Shown here: in pieces, positions 27,841 to 36,458 of the stretch
How the letters are laid out: every line of letters begins with the position of its first letter
Position numbering within the stretch: position 1 is the stretch's first letter
NCBI RefSeq assembly: GCF_003258945.1
Contig: NZ_QLIX01000001.1
Location: forward strand, 558,001 to 622,000
Direction: 5' to 3'
Source of the DNA: Roseicella frigidaeris
GTDB taxonomy: Bacteria; Pseudomonadota; Alphaproteobacteria; Acetobacterales; Acetobacteraceae
Length of the DNA: 64,000 bases
Program-made: the position numbers and the translations under genes
Notes under the pieces: generated by a model
Seen by the model: the letters and a program-made list of their open reading frames with translations, nothing else
Databases searched by the model: none
What the model was told of the DNA's origin: nothing

Positions 27841-30261
27841 ATGGATGGCTCCCTGCCCGGACCCTTTCGGGCCCGCTCCGCTCCGGCCCCCGGCGCCAGC
27901 TTCGGCACCGCGCCCCGGCCGGCGCGCGCGCTCGATCCGGGCATGGGCCTGGCCGTGGCGCGCCGCACCGTCTTCCGCCCGGAGGACCGCGAGGATTTCG
28001 GCCGCGTCGCCGACCGGGTGGCCGCCGGCAACATGGCGCTGCTCGGCGAGGCGGCCGATCCGGTCGAGCAGGCGCGGCTGCGCAACGCCATCGCCACCGG
28101 CGCCCTGCTGACCTCCGGCCGGCACCTGCAGCACGGCGATGCCGCGCAGCCGGGGCGGAACATGGAGGTCTTCACCAATTGCGCCACCGCGCATGCCTCC
28201 TTCACGCTGTTCTACCTGCTGCTGAACGGCAGCGGCGTCGGCCGTGCCTATGACGACGAGCTGATGGCGGTCGATTGGGGCCGGGCGCCGCGGCTGCTGC
28301 TGCATCTCGACCCCGCGCATCCCGACTGGCCACGGGACCGCGCCGCGCTGCACCGCTTCGGCCTGGAATTCGCGCTGCTGCCCTGGGGCAGCCGGCCGGA
28401 GGACGTCACCGCGGCGCAGGAGGCGGATATCCGCGCCTGGATCGCCCGCGAGCTGCATCCCGTCGCCGCGCCCCTGCCGCCGGACGTGATCCGCCACCGC
28501 ATCGAGGACAGCCGCGAGGGCTGGGGCAAGGCGGTGGAGCTGCTGGAGAGCCTTGCCTTCGCCGGGGCCGAGGACCGCACCCTGCTGCTCGATTTCAGCG
28601 CCATCCGGCCGCGCGGCGCGCCGATCGGCGGCATGCAGGGCCGCCCGGCCTCGGGGCCCCTCTCGCTCATCCGCGGCTTCGTCAACCTGCGCCGGCACGT
28701 GATCGCGCCGTCGCGGCCCGATGCCGCCGGGGGGACGCCGCTGCCGCCCTGGGAGCAGGCGCTGCTGGCCGATCATCACCTCTCGGTCGAGGTGCAGGTG
28801 GGGGGCGCCCGGCGGGCGGCGCGCATGGCGACGAAATCCTGGCGCGACCCGGGCATCCTCCGCTTCATCCGCGCCAAGGCCGAGGGCGGGCTCTGGACGG
28901 CGAACAACTCCGTCATGGTCGATGCCGAATTCTGGGCGGGCGTGCGCGCCGCCCGCGCCGGCAGCGCGGCGCCGCTGCACCGCCAGGCGCTGGCGGTCTT
29001 CGAGGAGGCGACGCGCTGCGCCTTCATCAATGGCGAGCCCGGCTTCATCAATGGCGACCGGCTGGAGGACCACCGCACCGGCGCCGCCTGGGCCAAGCCG
29101 GTGCATGCGGATGGGCGCGACGTCCGCTCCGCCCGCTACCAGGCCGACCAGGCCGTGCCGCTGCTGGCCGAGCTCGCCCGCCGGGCGCAGCAGGCGCGCT
29201 TCCCGGCCACCACCAACCCCTGCGGCGAGATCACCCTGCACGTCACCGGCGGCTATTGCGTCATCGCCGATTTCGCGCCGCTGCTCGCCTGCCCGGTCGA
29301 TCTGGCCGAGGTCGCGCCCGGCGCGGTGCCGGCGGACCTCGCCGCCGCCTGGGATGCGCGGGTCGAGGACAGCGTGCGGCTCGGCATCCGCTTCCTGATG
29401 CGGGCCAACCTGATGGACGCGCTCTATGCCGAGGAGGTGCGGCGCACCAACCGCATGGGGATCGGCCCGACCGGCCTGCACGAATGGGCCTGGATGCGCT
29501 GGGGCCTCGGTTTCGCCGACCTGCTGGACGAGGACCGCTCCGCCCCCTTCTGGGCCATGCTGGCGCGGCTCTCGGCGGCGGCGAAGGCCGAGGCGCTCGA
29601 CTATGCCGAGGAGCTCGGCCTGGCCGCGCCGGTCACCGTCACCACGGTCAAGCCGGCCGGCACCACCAGCAAGCTCTTCGGCCTGACCGAGGGCGCGCAT
29701 CTGCCGGCGCGGCGGCAATATCTCCGCTGGGTGCAGTTCAAGGGCAGCCAGGAGGGGGAGGGCTGGAGCGCCGACAGCGACCCGCTGCTGCCGGATTACG
29801 CGGCGCGCGGCTATCCGGTGCGCGGGCTGCAGAGCTTCCCTGGCATGGCGGTGGTCGGCTTCCCGACCCTGCCGCTGATCCAGCGCCTCGGCATCGGCGA
29901 GCGGCTGGTGACGGCGCCCGAGGCGGGGCCGGAGGAGCAGTATCGCTGGCTGGCGCTGCTGGAGCGGCACTGGATCGGCGCGGAGCGGGGCAACCAGGTC
30001 TCCTACACCCTGAAGCTCTACACCGACCGGCACGACCTCGAGGCCTTCCGCGCCATGCTGCTGGAGCACCAGCCGCGCATCCGCTGCTGCGCCATCCTGC
30101 CGAGCCGGCCGGACCATGCGCTCGGCTATGAGTACCTGCCGGAGGAGGAGGTGTCGCCCGGCCGCTTCGCCGCGCTGGTCGAAAGCGTGCGCGATCCGGC
30201 GTTGCACGAGGCGATCGACCTCGCGCATCTGCAATGCGCCGCGGGGGTCTGCCCGATCTGA
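27841..30261 (+). CDS. nrdJ: Adenosylcobalamin-dependent (class II) ribonucleotide reductase
   Basis: An 806-residue class II reductase of the compact RtpR-like kind. The active-site motif NPCGE places Cys461 with Asn459 and Glu463. Cys114 in FTNCATAH is the partner cysteine, and the C-terminus ends C799-x4-C804, the thioredoxin-reducible pair. It makes deoxyribonucleotides using B12 and needs no oxygen. The start at 27841 is set by GGAAGG about 7 bp upstream; an earlier in-frame codon near 27682 would swallow the NrdR box. The box and B12 dependence agree with the other B12 enzyme here, EutBC. No B12 riboswitch was seen. Confidence 0.9.
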   Translation: MDGSLPGPFRARSAPAPGASFGTAPRPARALDPGMGLAVARRTVFRPEDREDFGRVADRVAAGNMALLGEAADPVEQARLRNAIATGALLTSGRHLQHGDAAQPGRNMEVFTNCATAHASFTLFYLLLNGSGVGRAYDDELMAVDWGRAPRLLLHLDPAHPDWPRDRAALHRFGLEFALLPWGSRPEDVTAAQEADIRAWIARELHPVAAPLPPDVIRHRIEDSREGWGKAVELLESLAFAGAEDRTLLLDFSAIRPRGAPIGGMQGRPASGPLSLIRGFVNLRRHVIAPSRPDAAGGTPLPPWEQALLADHHLSVEVQVGGARRAARMATKSWRDPGILRFIRAKAEGGLWTANNSVMVDAEFWAGVRAARAGSAAPLHRQALAVFEEATRCAFINGEPGFINGDRLEDHRTGAAWAKPVHADGRDVRSARYQADQAVPLLAELARRAQQARFPATTNPCGEITLHVTGGYCVIADFAPLLACPVDLAEVAPGAVPADLAAAWDARVEDSVRLGIRFLMRANLMDALYAEEVRRTNRMGIGPTGLHEWAWMRWGLGFADLLDEDRSAPFWAMLARLSAAAKAEALDYAEELGLAAPVTVTTVKPAGTTSKLFGLTEGAHLPARRQYLRWVQFKGSQEGEGWSADSDPLLPDYAARGYPVRGLQSFPGMAVVGFPTLPLIQRLGIGERLVTAPEAGPEEQYRWLALLERHWIGAERGNQVSYTLKLYTDRHDLEAFRAMLLEHQPRIRCCAILPSRPDHALGYEYLPEEEVSPGRFAALVESVRDPALHEAIDLAHLQCAAGVCPI

Positions 30262-30334
30262 GCCGGCGCGCCGCCTCTTGCGCCGTGCCCGATCCGGCGG
30301 ATGCTGCGACCGGGCGGGGCGCAGGGGGCTGAGC

Positions 30335-31798
30335 ATGCCGGACCAGGCCGAGGGGCTCGCGGCGCAGGCCGCCCGGGTGGCGCGCGATCTCGATCTGCTG
30401 GGGCTGCCGCCGGCGAACTGGCCGGCCACGCCCGCGGGCCCGGATGGCGCGCCGGTGCTCGACGTGCTGGTCGTCGGCGCCGGCATGTATGGCATCGCCG
30501 CCACCGCCGCCCTCGCCTTCAAGGGCGTGCGCGCCATCCGCATGCTGGACCGCGCCCCGGAAGGGCTGGAAGGGCCCTGGGTGACCACGGCGCGCATGCA
30601 GACGCTGCGCTCGCCCAAGCACCTGCCGGGCGTAGCACTCGGCATCCCCTCGCTCACCTTCCGCGCCTGGTACGAGGCACGCTTCGGCGCCGCGGCCTGG
30701 GAGCGGCTGTACAAGATCCCGAATGCCGACTGGCAGGCGTATCTGCTCTGGGTCCGCCGGGTGCTTCGCCTGCCGGCGGCGAATGGCGTGGCGCTGCGGC
30801 GCGTGGAGCCGCACGGGGGGATGCTGGCGGCGGTGCTGGAGGAGGGCGGCGCCGAGCGGGTGCAGCTCTGCCGGCATCTGGTGCTGGCGACCGGCCGCGC
30901 CGGCACCGGCGGCCCGGCGCGGCCGGAGGGGATCGATCCGGCCCTCTGGCCCGATCTCGCCGCCGATGGCGGTGCCGCCATCGATTTCGCGGCGCTGCGC
31001 GGCAAGCGCGTCGCGGTGATCGGCGGCGGCCCGATCGCCTGGGACAATGCCGCGACGGCGCTGGAGCAGGGGGCGGCGCGGGCCGAGATGTATGTCCGCC
31101 GCCAGGTGCTGCCGCAGGTGAACAAGGGCCGCGGCGCGGCGCATCCCGGCTTCTTCGAGGGCTGGGCGACGCTGCCGCCGGCGGAGAAGTGGCGCATCCT
31201 GGCCTATACCCAGGACCTGCAGGCGCCGCCGCCGCATGAATCGGTGCATCGCGCCCTGCGCCTGCCGGGCTTCGCCCTGCATCTCGGCACGCCGGTGCGG
31301 GGCGCGCGGCGGTGCGGCGATGCGGTCTGCCTCGATCTCGGCGAGGGCCGGGAGGCGATGGCGGATTTCCTCATCCTCGGCACCGGCTATGCGGTCGATC
31401 CCGCCGCCATGCCGGAGATCGCGGCGCTGGCGCCGCGCATCGCCCGCTGGGGCGATCGCTACACGCCGCCGCCGGGGCTGGAGCGGCCGGAGCTCGCCGC
31501 CTTCCCCTGGCTGGGGGAGGGGTTCGAACTGGTGCCGCGCGACCCGGCGGATGCGGCCCCGCTCACGCGCATCCATCTCTTCAACCACGCCGCCTTCGCC
31601 AGCCTCGGCGCCATCGCCTCCGACATCCCCGGCGTCTCGGTGGGGGCGGAGCGGCTGGCGCACCGCATCGCGGCGCGGCTCTTCGCCGAGGACATCGCGG
31701 CGATGCGGGCGCGGCTGGAGGCCTTCGCCGAGCCGGAGCTGCAGGGCACGCCCTTCTTCGCGGCCGATCTGCTGGCGGGCGGGCCGCCGGCGCGGTGA
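30335..31798 (+). CDS. FAD-dependent oxidoreductase, flavin-monooxygenase-like
   Basis: A 487-residue flavoprotein with two dinucleotide-binding motifs: VVGAGMYGIAA near residue 46 and VIGGGPIAWDNAA near 230. Between them WVTTARMQTLRSPK matches NAD(P)/FAD proteins related to flavin monooxygenases and amine N-hydroxylases. No signal peptide is seen. It follows nrdJ by 73 bp on the same strand, but a functional link is not evident. Confidence 0.78.
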   Translation: MPDQAEGLAAQAARVARDLDLLGLPPANWPATPAGPDGAPVLDVLVVGAGMYGIAATAALAFKGVRAIRMLDRAPEGLEGPWVTTARMQTLRSPKHLPGVALGIPSLTFRAWYEARFGAAAWERLYKIPNADWQAYLLWVRRVLRLPAANGVALRRVEPHGGMLAAVLEEGGAERVQLCRHLVLATGRAGTGGPARPEGIDPALWPDLAADGGAAIDFAALRGKRVAVIGGGPIAWDNAATALEQGAARAEMYVRRQVLPQVNKGRGAAHPGFFEGWATLPPAEKWRILAYTQDLQAPPPHESVHRALRLPGFALHLGTPVRGARRCGDAVCLDLGEGREAMADFLILGTGYAVDPAAMPEIAALAPRIARWGDRYTPPPGLERPELAAFPWLGEGFELVPRDPADAAPLTRIHLFNHAAFASLGAIASDIPGVSVGAERLAHRIAARLFAEDIAAMRARLEAFAEPELQGTPFFAADLLAGGPPAR

Positions 31799-31830
31799 GC
31801 GCGCCGCGCCGGCCGCCCCCTTGCCGCCCG

Positions 31831-32262
31831 TCAGGCCACCGTCAGGCGGACATCGAGGTTGTCGCGGGTGGCGTTGGAATAGGGACAGACCTGATGCGCC
31901 CGCTCCACCAGCGCCTCGGCCTGCTCCCGCGGCACCCCCGGCAGGCTCACCGCCAGCGCCACCTCGAGCCCGAAGCCGCCCTCGCTGCGCGGGCCGATGC
32001 CGACCGTCGCCGTCACCGTCGCGTCGTTCGGCACCTTCGCCGTGCCGCCCTGCGCCGCGACAAACTTCATCGCCCCGATGAAGCAGGCGGCATAGCCGGC
32101 GGCGAAGAGCTGCTCCGGGTTGTTGCCCGGGCCGCCCGCGCCGCCGAGCGCCTTCGGCGTCGAGAGCCGCAGCTCCAGCCCGCCCTCCTCGATCCGCGCC
32201 ACCCCGTCGCGGCCGCCGGTCGCGGTCGCGCTGGTCCGGTATTTCACGTCAACGGGCATCAT
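31831..32262 (-). CDS. ohr: Organic hydroperoxide reductase Ohr (OsmC family)
   Basis: A 143-residue Ohr with the two redox cysteines at C60 (YAACF) and C126 (HQVCPYSN), the expected spacing. Ohr reduces organic and fatty-acid hydroperoxides using lipoylated proteins. It overlaps hemH by 4 bp and is the last gene of a small ORF-hemC-hemH-ohr unit. No OhrR regulator is adjacent, but oxyR lies at the operon's other end. Confidence 0.92.
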   Translation of the reverse strand: MMPVDVKYRTSATATGGRDGVARIEEGGLELRLSTPKALGGAGGPGNNPEQLFAAGYAACFIGAMKFVAAQGGTAKVPNDATVTATVGIGPRSEGGFGLEVALAVSLPGVPREQAEALVERAHQVCPYSNATRDNLDVRLTVA

Positions 32263-33440
32263 GCTTCTCCTTGCTGCATCGAGCGCCGGGCCGTCCCGGC
32301 GCGGGGGTCAGGGGTGGCGGTCCGCGCCGGCGCCAGCCATCCCGCGAGCTCCTGCCGCAGGATCGCATCGAGAAGCCCGGTCATCTCCGGGCCGTCGTTC
32401 AGGCAGGGCACCAGGCAGAACCGTTCGCCGCCGGCGCGCAGGAAGCTGCTGCGCAACGCCAGGCCCAGCTCCTCCAGCGTCTCCACGCAATCGGCCAGGA
32501 AGCCGGGCGCCACCACCGCCAGCCGCCGGACGCCGCGGGCCGCCAGCGCGGCGACATGCTGCGCCGTGCAGGGCTGGAGCCAGGGCTCCCGCCCGAAGCG
32601 CGACTGAAAGCCGATCGGCATGTCCTCGACGGTGCGGTCCAGGGCGCGGCGCAGCGCCGCCATGGTGCGGGCGCACTCCGCCGGATAGGGGTCGCCGGCC
32701 CTGGCGTAGCGCTGCGGCAGGCCGTGGAAGGAGCCGAGCAGCAGCTCGGGCGTCCAGGTCAGGCCGTCGAGCGTGTCGCGGATGCGCCGCGCCTGCGCCT
32801 CGATATAGGCCGGGTGGTCGGCGAAGGGCGCGGCGATGCGCAGCGCCGGCTGCCGCCGCATGCCTTGCAGCGCCCGGAAGGCGGCATCGTTCACCGATGC
32901 CGTGGTGGTGGCGCTGTATTGCGGATAGAGCGGCACGAGCAGCACCCGGTCGCAGCCCCGCGTGACCAGCGCCTGCAGCCGCTCGGCGATCGAGGGCTTG
33001 CCGTAGCGCATCGCCCAATCGATCATCACGCCCGTGCCCTCCTGCGGCCAGGCGGCGGCGAGGCGCGCGGCCTGGCCGCGGGTGATGTGGCGGAGCGGCG
33101 ATTCATTCCTGTCCTCACGCCAGATGGCGCGATAGGCGGCGCCGGTGCGGAAGGGCCGCGTGGTCAGGATCACGCCCTGCAGCAGCGGCTGCCACCAGAG
33201 CGGGTTCGCCTCGATCACCCGCCGGTCGGACAGGAATTCCGAGAGGTAGCGGCGGATGGCCCAGTAGCCGGTGCCGTCCGGCGTGCCGAGATTGACCAGC
33301 AGCACGCCGATGCGGCCGCCGCGCGCCGGGGGTGCCTCCGGTGCCGGGCGCGACGCGCCGGCTTGCATGGCGTCGTCGCGCGCCGGGATCGCCGTCGCGG
33401 ACCGGTCGAGGGCCCGGCCCTCCGCCAGGATGGTGCTCAT
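32259..33440 (-). CDS. hemH: Ferrochelatase
   Basis: A 393-residue ferrochelatase that inserts Fe2+ into protoporphyrin IX, the last step of protohaem synthesis. Catalytic residues are seen at H239 (GSFHGLP) and E320 (DCVETLEEL), and [13 protein letters not shown] lies near residue 43. It has a roughly 40-residue N-terminal extension, and an internal ATG at codon 25 could be the true start. It overlaps hemC and ohr by 4 bp each. Confidence 0.92.
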   Translation of the reverse strand: MSTILAEGRALDRSATAIPARDDAMQAGASRPAPEAPPARGGRIGVLLVNLGTPDGTGYWAIRRYLSEFLSDRRVIEANPLWWQPLLQGVILTTRPFRTGAAYRAIWREDRNESPLRHITRGQAARLAAAWPQEGTGVMIDWAMRYGKPSIAERLQALVTRGCDRVLLVPLYPQYSATTTASVNDAAFRALQGMRRQPALRIAAPFADHPAYIEAQARRIRDTLDGLTWTPELLLGSFHGLPQRYARAGDPYPAECARTMAALRRALDRTVEDMPIGFQSRFGREPWLQPCTAQHVAALAARGVRRLAVVAPGFLADCVETLEELGLALRSSFLRAGGERFCLVPCLNDGPEMTGLLDAILRQELAGWLAPARTATPDPRAGTARRSMQQGEA

Positions 33441-34429
33441 GCCAGGATGTCCGCCGGCGCGTCGGCCCGCAGCGCGGCGCCGAGCGCCTGACCGAGGCGC
33501 GCGGCGTCGGCGGCGCTGCCGCGCAGGGTGCGGCGCAGCAGGAAGGACCCGTCGAGGCGGGCGACCATCGCGCTCGCCAGCACCTCGCCGCCCGGCAGCA
33601 GGCGGGCGAAGGCACCGATCGGGGCGCGGCAGGACCCCTCCAGTGTCCGCACCACCGCACGCTCGACCGTCGCCGAGATGCGGGCCGGCCGGTCATCGAG
33701 CGAGGCCAGCGCTGCGAGGGTGGGGTGGTCGGAGGCCCGCGCCGTGACGGCGATGATGCCCTGGCCGGCCGCCGGGAGCATCAGCTCGGGATCGAGGATC
33801 GCCGCGGCGCGCTCCGCCAGGCCGAGCCGCTTCAGCCCGGCCAGCGCCAGCAGGGTCGCCGCGTAGTCGCCGCTGCGCAGCCGCTCCAGCCGCGTGCCGA
33901 CATTGCCGCGGATCAGCCCGACCCGCAGATCCGGCCGCGCGTGCAGGAGTTGCGCCTGCCGCCGGGCCGAGGCGGTGCCGATCCGCGCCCCCTCGGGCAG
34001 CATGGGGAAGGGCAGGGCGCGCTCGACCGGCGGGCAGGAGGGGGCGAGGACCAGGGCGTCGCGCGGGTCCTCGCGCGGCAGCACGCAGGCGATGACGATG
34101 CCGCGCGGCAGCTCGGTCTCCAGGTCCTTCAGGCTGTGGACGGCGAGATCCAGCCGGCGGTCCAGCAGCGCCTCGTGGATCTCCTTGGCGAAGAGGCCCT
34201 TGCCGCCGATATCGGCCAGCCGCCGGGCCGGCTGGCGGTCGCCGCTGGTGGCGATGACGGCCTCGGCCAGGGGCAGGCCGGGGCGCGCCGCGCCGAGGCC
34301 GGCCGCGACCAGCCGCGCCTGGACGCGGGCGAGCGCCGAGCCGCGGCTGCCGATGCGCAGCGCCTCGGGGAGCGATGCCGGGAAGGCGGGCGGGGCGGGG
34401 CGGGAGAGTAGGGACAGGGCGGCCGACAT
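33437..34429 (-). CDS. hemC: Hydroxymethylbilane synthase (porphobilinogen deaminase)
   Basis: A 330-residue HemC that polymerises four porphobilinogens. The dipyrromethane cofactor cysteine is C267 in EGSCRAPIGAFA. RIGSRGSALA near the N-terminus and AVHSLKDL at 96-103 are the family substrate-binding segments. The start at 34429 follows GGGAG. It overlaps hemH by 4 bp. The linkage joins an early and the final haem step with a peroxidase. Confidence 0.93.
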   Translation of the reverse strand: MSAALSLLSRPAPPAFPASLPEALRIGSRGSALARVQARLVAAGLGAARPGLPLAEAVIATSGDRQPARRLADIGGKGLFAKEIHEALLDRRLDLAVHSLKDLETELPRGIVIACVLPREDPRDALVLAPSCPPVERALPFPMLPEGARIGTASARRQAQLLHARPDLRVGLIRGNVGTRLERLRSGDYAATLLALAGLKRLGLAERAAAILDPELMLPAAGQGIIAVTARASDHPTLAALASLDDRPARISATVERAVVRTLEGSCRAPIGAFARLLPGGEVLASAMVARLDGSFLLRRTLRGSAADAARLGQALGAALRADAPADILA

Positions 34430-34504
34430 GCCGGAGGTCTCCCTATGCGGGCGGGACGGGGCGGGGAGGGGAGGGAAGCCGGGCCGGCGGCGGCCCGGCG
34501 CGGA

Positions 34505-34717
34505 TCATGCGGCCGCGGCAAGCGGGGCGGGCGTGCTGGCCGGCGCCGTCTGCATCCCGGCAAGCCTTCGCCGCGGCTCGCTGGCCCGGCCCGCCTGCCG
34601 GCCGATGCCGTGGGCGATGGTCCGCGCGCCATGGTCGGCCGAACCCTTGGCGTGCACCTTGTCCGGGACCGGCGCGCCGGCCGTGATGGGGAGGATCGGG
34701 AGGGTCGGGTCAGCCAT
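34505..34717 (-). CDS. Small unknown protein divergent from oxyR
   Basis: A 70-residue ORF with ATG start and a weak GAGG element upstream. About 90 percent of codons end in G or C, like real genes of this window. The protein has no cysteine, signal peptide or membrane helix and is rich in Ala, Pro, Gly and Arg. It lies 75 bp ahead of hemC on the same strand and 113 bp from the divergent oxyR start, so it may be the first gene of the hemC-hemH-ohr unit. I do not recognise a family, and it may be spurious. Confidence 0.45.
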   Translation of the reverse strand: MADPTLPILPITAGAPVPDKVHAKGSADHGARTIAHGIGRQAGRASEPRRRLAGMQTAPASTPAPLAAAA

Positions 34718-34830
34718 CGTCTCTGCCTCGTTCCAGCGCCCGGCTGGGTCGCGGCGGCAGATTGCCGTCGGCGCTTGATCAGGAGAAATCGATCTTTCCA
34801 GTCCCAGCGTTCGGCTTTATCTATCAGTCG

Positions 34831-35874
34831 ATGTCCCGCCAGAGCCTCGCCGGCCTGTCCCTGCGCGATCTCGACTATGCCGTCGCGGTGGCGGAGCTCG
34901 GGCATTTCGGCCAGGCGGCGGAGCGCTGCGGCGTCAGCCAGGCCGGTCTCTCCGAGCAGGTGCGCAAGCTGGAAGGGCTGCTCGGCGTCACGCTCTTCGA
35001 GCGGACCACGCGGCGCGTCAGCGTGACGCCGGAAGGCGAGGCCCTGCTGGCCCAGGCGCGCCTGGTCCTCGGCGCCGCCCGGGCCTTGCTGGAGCGGGCG
35101 CGGAGCCGGGGGGAGCCGCTGGCTGGTCCGCACCGGCTCGGCGTGATCGAGACGCTCGGTCCCTACTACCTGCCCGGCCTGCTGTGGGAGGTGCGGCGGC
35201 GCTTCCCGCGCCTCGAGCTCCGGCTGCAGGAGGGGCGCACCACGGCGCTGGTGCAGTCGCTGCAGGATGGCGAGCTGGACCTGCTGCTGCTGGCGCTGCC
35301 GGCGCCGGCGCCGGGCCTCACCGGCGAGGCGCTCTTCTTCGAGCCCTTCCGGGCCATCCTGCCGGCCGACCACCCCCTCGCCGAGGCGCCACGGCTCGGC
35401 GTCGCCGATCTCGCCGGCGAGGGGCTGCTGTTGCTGGAGGAGGGGCATTGCCTGCGGGACCAGGCGATCGCGCTCTGCGGCCTCGCCCGGCCGAGCCAGG
35501 ATGCCCGCTTCGCCAGCAGCCTCGAGATGCTGCGGCACATGGTCGCGGCAGGCGAGGGACACTCCCTGCTGCCGCTGCTCGCCTTGCAGGAGCGGGCCGA
35601 GCTGGGCGGCCTGGTGCGGATCCGCGACCTCGAGGGCGAGGCGGCGGGCCGGACCATTGGCCTGGCCTGGCGCGGCACCGATCCCCGCGCCGGCGCCTTC
35701 CGCGACCTCGCGGCCTTCCTGCGGGACGTGGCGCCCGCCGGCACCTCCGCCGTGCCGGCGCCCAGACAGGAGGCGCCAAGACAGGAGGCGCCGGGGCGGG
35801 AGGCGTCGCGGCGCGCCGGTCGTGCCCCCGATCCGCCGCCGCCGGCGACGCGAAGGCCCGGCCGGACGCGGTAG
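34831..35874 (+). CDS. oxyR: Peroxide-sensing LysR-type regulator OxyR
   Basis: A 347-residue LysR-type regulator with an N-terminal winged helix-turn-helix. The sensing segment EEGHCLRDQAIALC places C207 and C216 nine residues apart, exactly as the C199-C208 pair of E. coli OxyR that forms a disulfide on H2O2. The following SLEMLRHMVAAGEG and GRTIGLAWR also match OxyR. ATG 34831 starts the conserved part. The C-terminus carries a disordered tail encoded partly by 15-bp repeats. It is divergent from the hemC-hemH-ohr unit; OxyR control of hemH is known in E. coli. Confidence 0.9.
   Translation: MSRQSLAGLSLRDLDYAVAVAELGHFGQAAERCGVSQAGLSEQVRKLEGLLGVTLFERTTRRVSVTPEGEALLAQARLVLGAARALLERARSRGEPLAGPHRLGVIETLGPYYLPGLLWEVRRRFPRLELRLQEGRTTALVQSLQDGELDLLLLALPAPAPGLTGEALFFEPFRAILPADHPLAEAPRLGVADLAGEGLLLLEEGHCLRDQAIALCGLARPSQDARFASSLEMLRHMVAAGEGHSLLPLLALQERAELGGLVRIRDLEGEAAGRTIGLAWRGTDPRAGAFRDLAAFLRDVAPAGTSAVPAPRQEAPRQEAPGREASRRAGRAPDPPPPATRRPGRTR
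35764..35808. repeat. Three 15-bp tandem repeats in the oxyR tail
   Basis: AGACAGGAGGCGCCA-type units at 35764-35778, 35779-35793 and 35794-35808 (the last diverged) encode repeated RQEAP pentapeptides beyond the conserved OxyR core. The period keeps the frame, so copy number could vary without damaging the gene. Confidence 0.7.
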
Positions 35875-35987
35875 CGCGGCAGGCCCGGCGTGCATTCCCC
35901 GCGGCGATCCGCTGTACTCGCCAGCACTGCCGCCTCCTCTCCGGCCCACGGCGGAGCGCGGCAGCCCAGGGAGAGGAGCGTCAGGTC

Positions 35988-36407
35988 ATGAAGGTCAGGC
36001 TGCACCACGTGAATTTCTGCTCGAATCGCGTCGCCGAGATGGATGCCTTCTACCGCACGGTCCTCAACCTGGAGCCCGAGCCCAGCCTGCAATCCGCGCG
36101 GGTGACGCAGGATGGCTATGCCGGCAAGGTGGCCTTCGTCACCGACGGCACGACGCAGCTGCATCTCGCCGAGCGCGACCTCGATGTCGGCTTCCGCACC
36201 GGCCATGTCATCAACCCGCTCGAGCGCGGCCACATCGCCTTCCGCACCGATGACATCGAGGCCTTCAAGGCGCATCTGCGGCACCGGGGCATCCCGTTCT
36301 CGGATTACGGCGCCTGGGCGATGAATGGCTGGGCGCAGATCTTCTTCCACGATCCGGAGGGCAATGTCGTGGAGGTGCATGAGGACCGCTCCGGCAAGGC
36401 CGAGTGA
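35988..36407 (+). CDS. VOC/glyoxalase-fold protein
   Basis: A 139-residue single-module vicinal-oxygen-chelate protein. It begins MKVRLHHVNFCSNRVAEMDA, with a metal-binding-type His in HHVNF, has GHIAFRTDDIEAF in the middle and ends FFHDPEGNVVEVHE, where DPEGN.VE is the family signature. The start follows GAGAGGA. The reaction (lyase, dioxygenase or resistance protein) is not determined. It appears monocistronic. Confidence 0.82.
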   Translation: MKVRLHHVNFCSNRVAEMDAFYRTVLNLEPEPSLQSARVTQDGYAGKVAFVTDGTTQLHLAERDLDVGFRTGHVINPLERGHIAFRTDDIEAFKAHLRHRGIPFSDYGAWAMNGWAQIFFHDPEGNVVEVHEDRSGKAE

Positions 36408-36425
36408 CGGCCCGGGCCGGTGGCC

Positions 36426-36454
36426 GGCGCGCCCGGGGGCGTCCCGGGCGCGCC
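36426..36454. terminator. Bidirectional terminator
   Basis: GGCGCGCCCGGG (36426-36437) pairs perfectly with CCCGGGCGCGCC (36443-36454) around a 5-nt loop, directly between the convergent VOC gene and the TonB receptor gene. Confidence 0.65.
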
Positions 36455-36458
36455 GCCT

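Noticed and set aside
34777-34794. OxyR binding site (GATC-N10-GATC)
   Set aside because: It lacks the four phased ATAG-type elements of OxyR sites; position alone does not support a feature.
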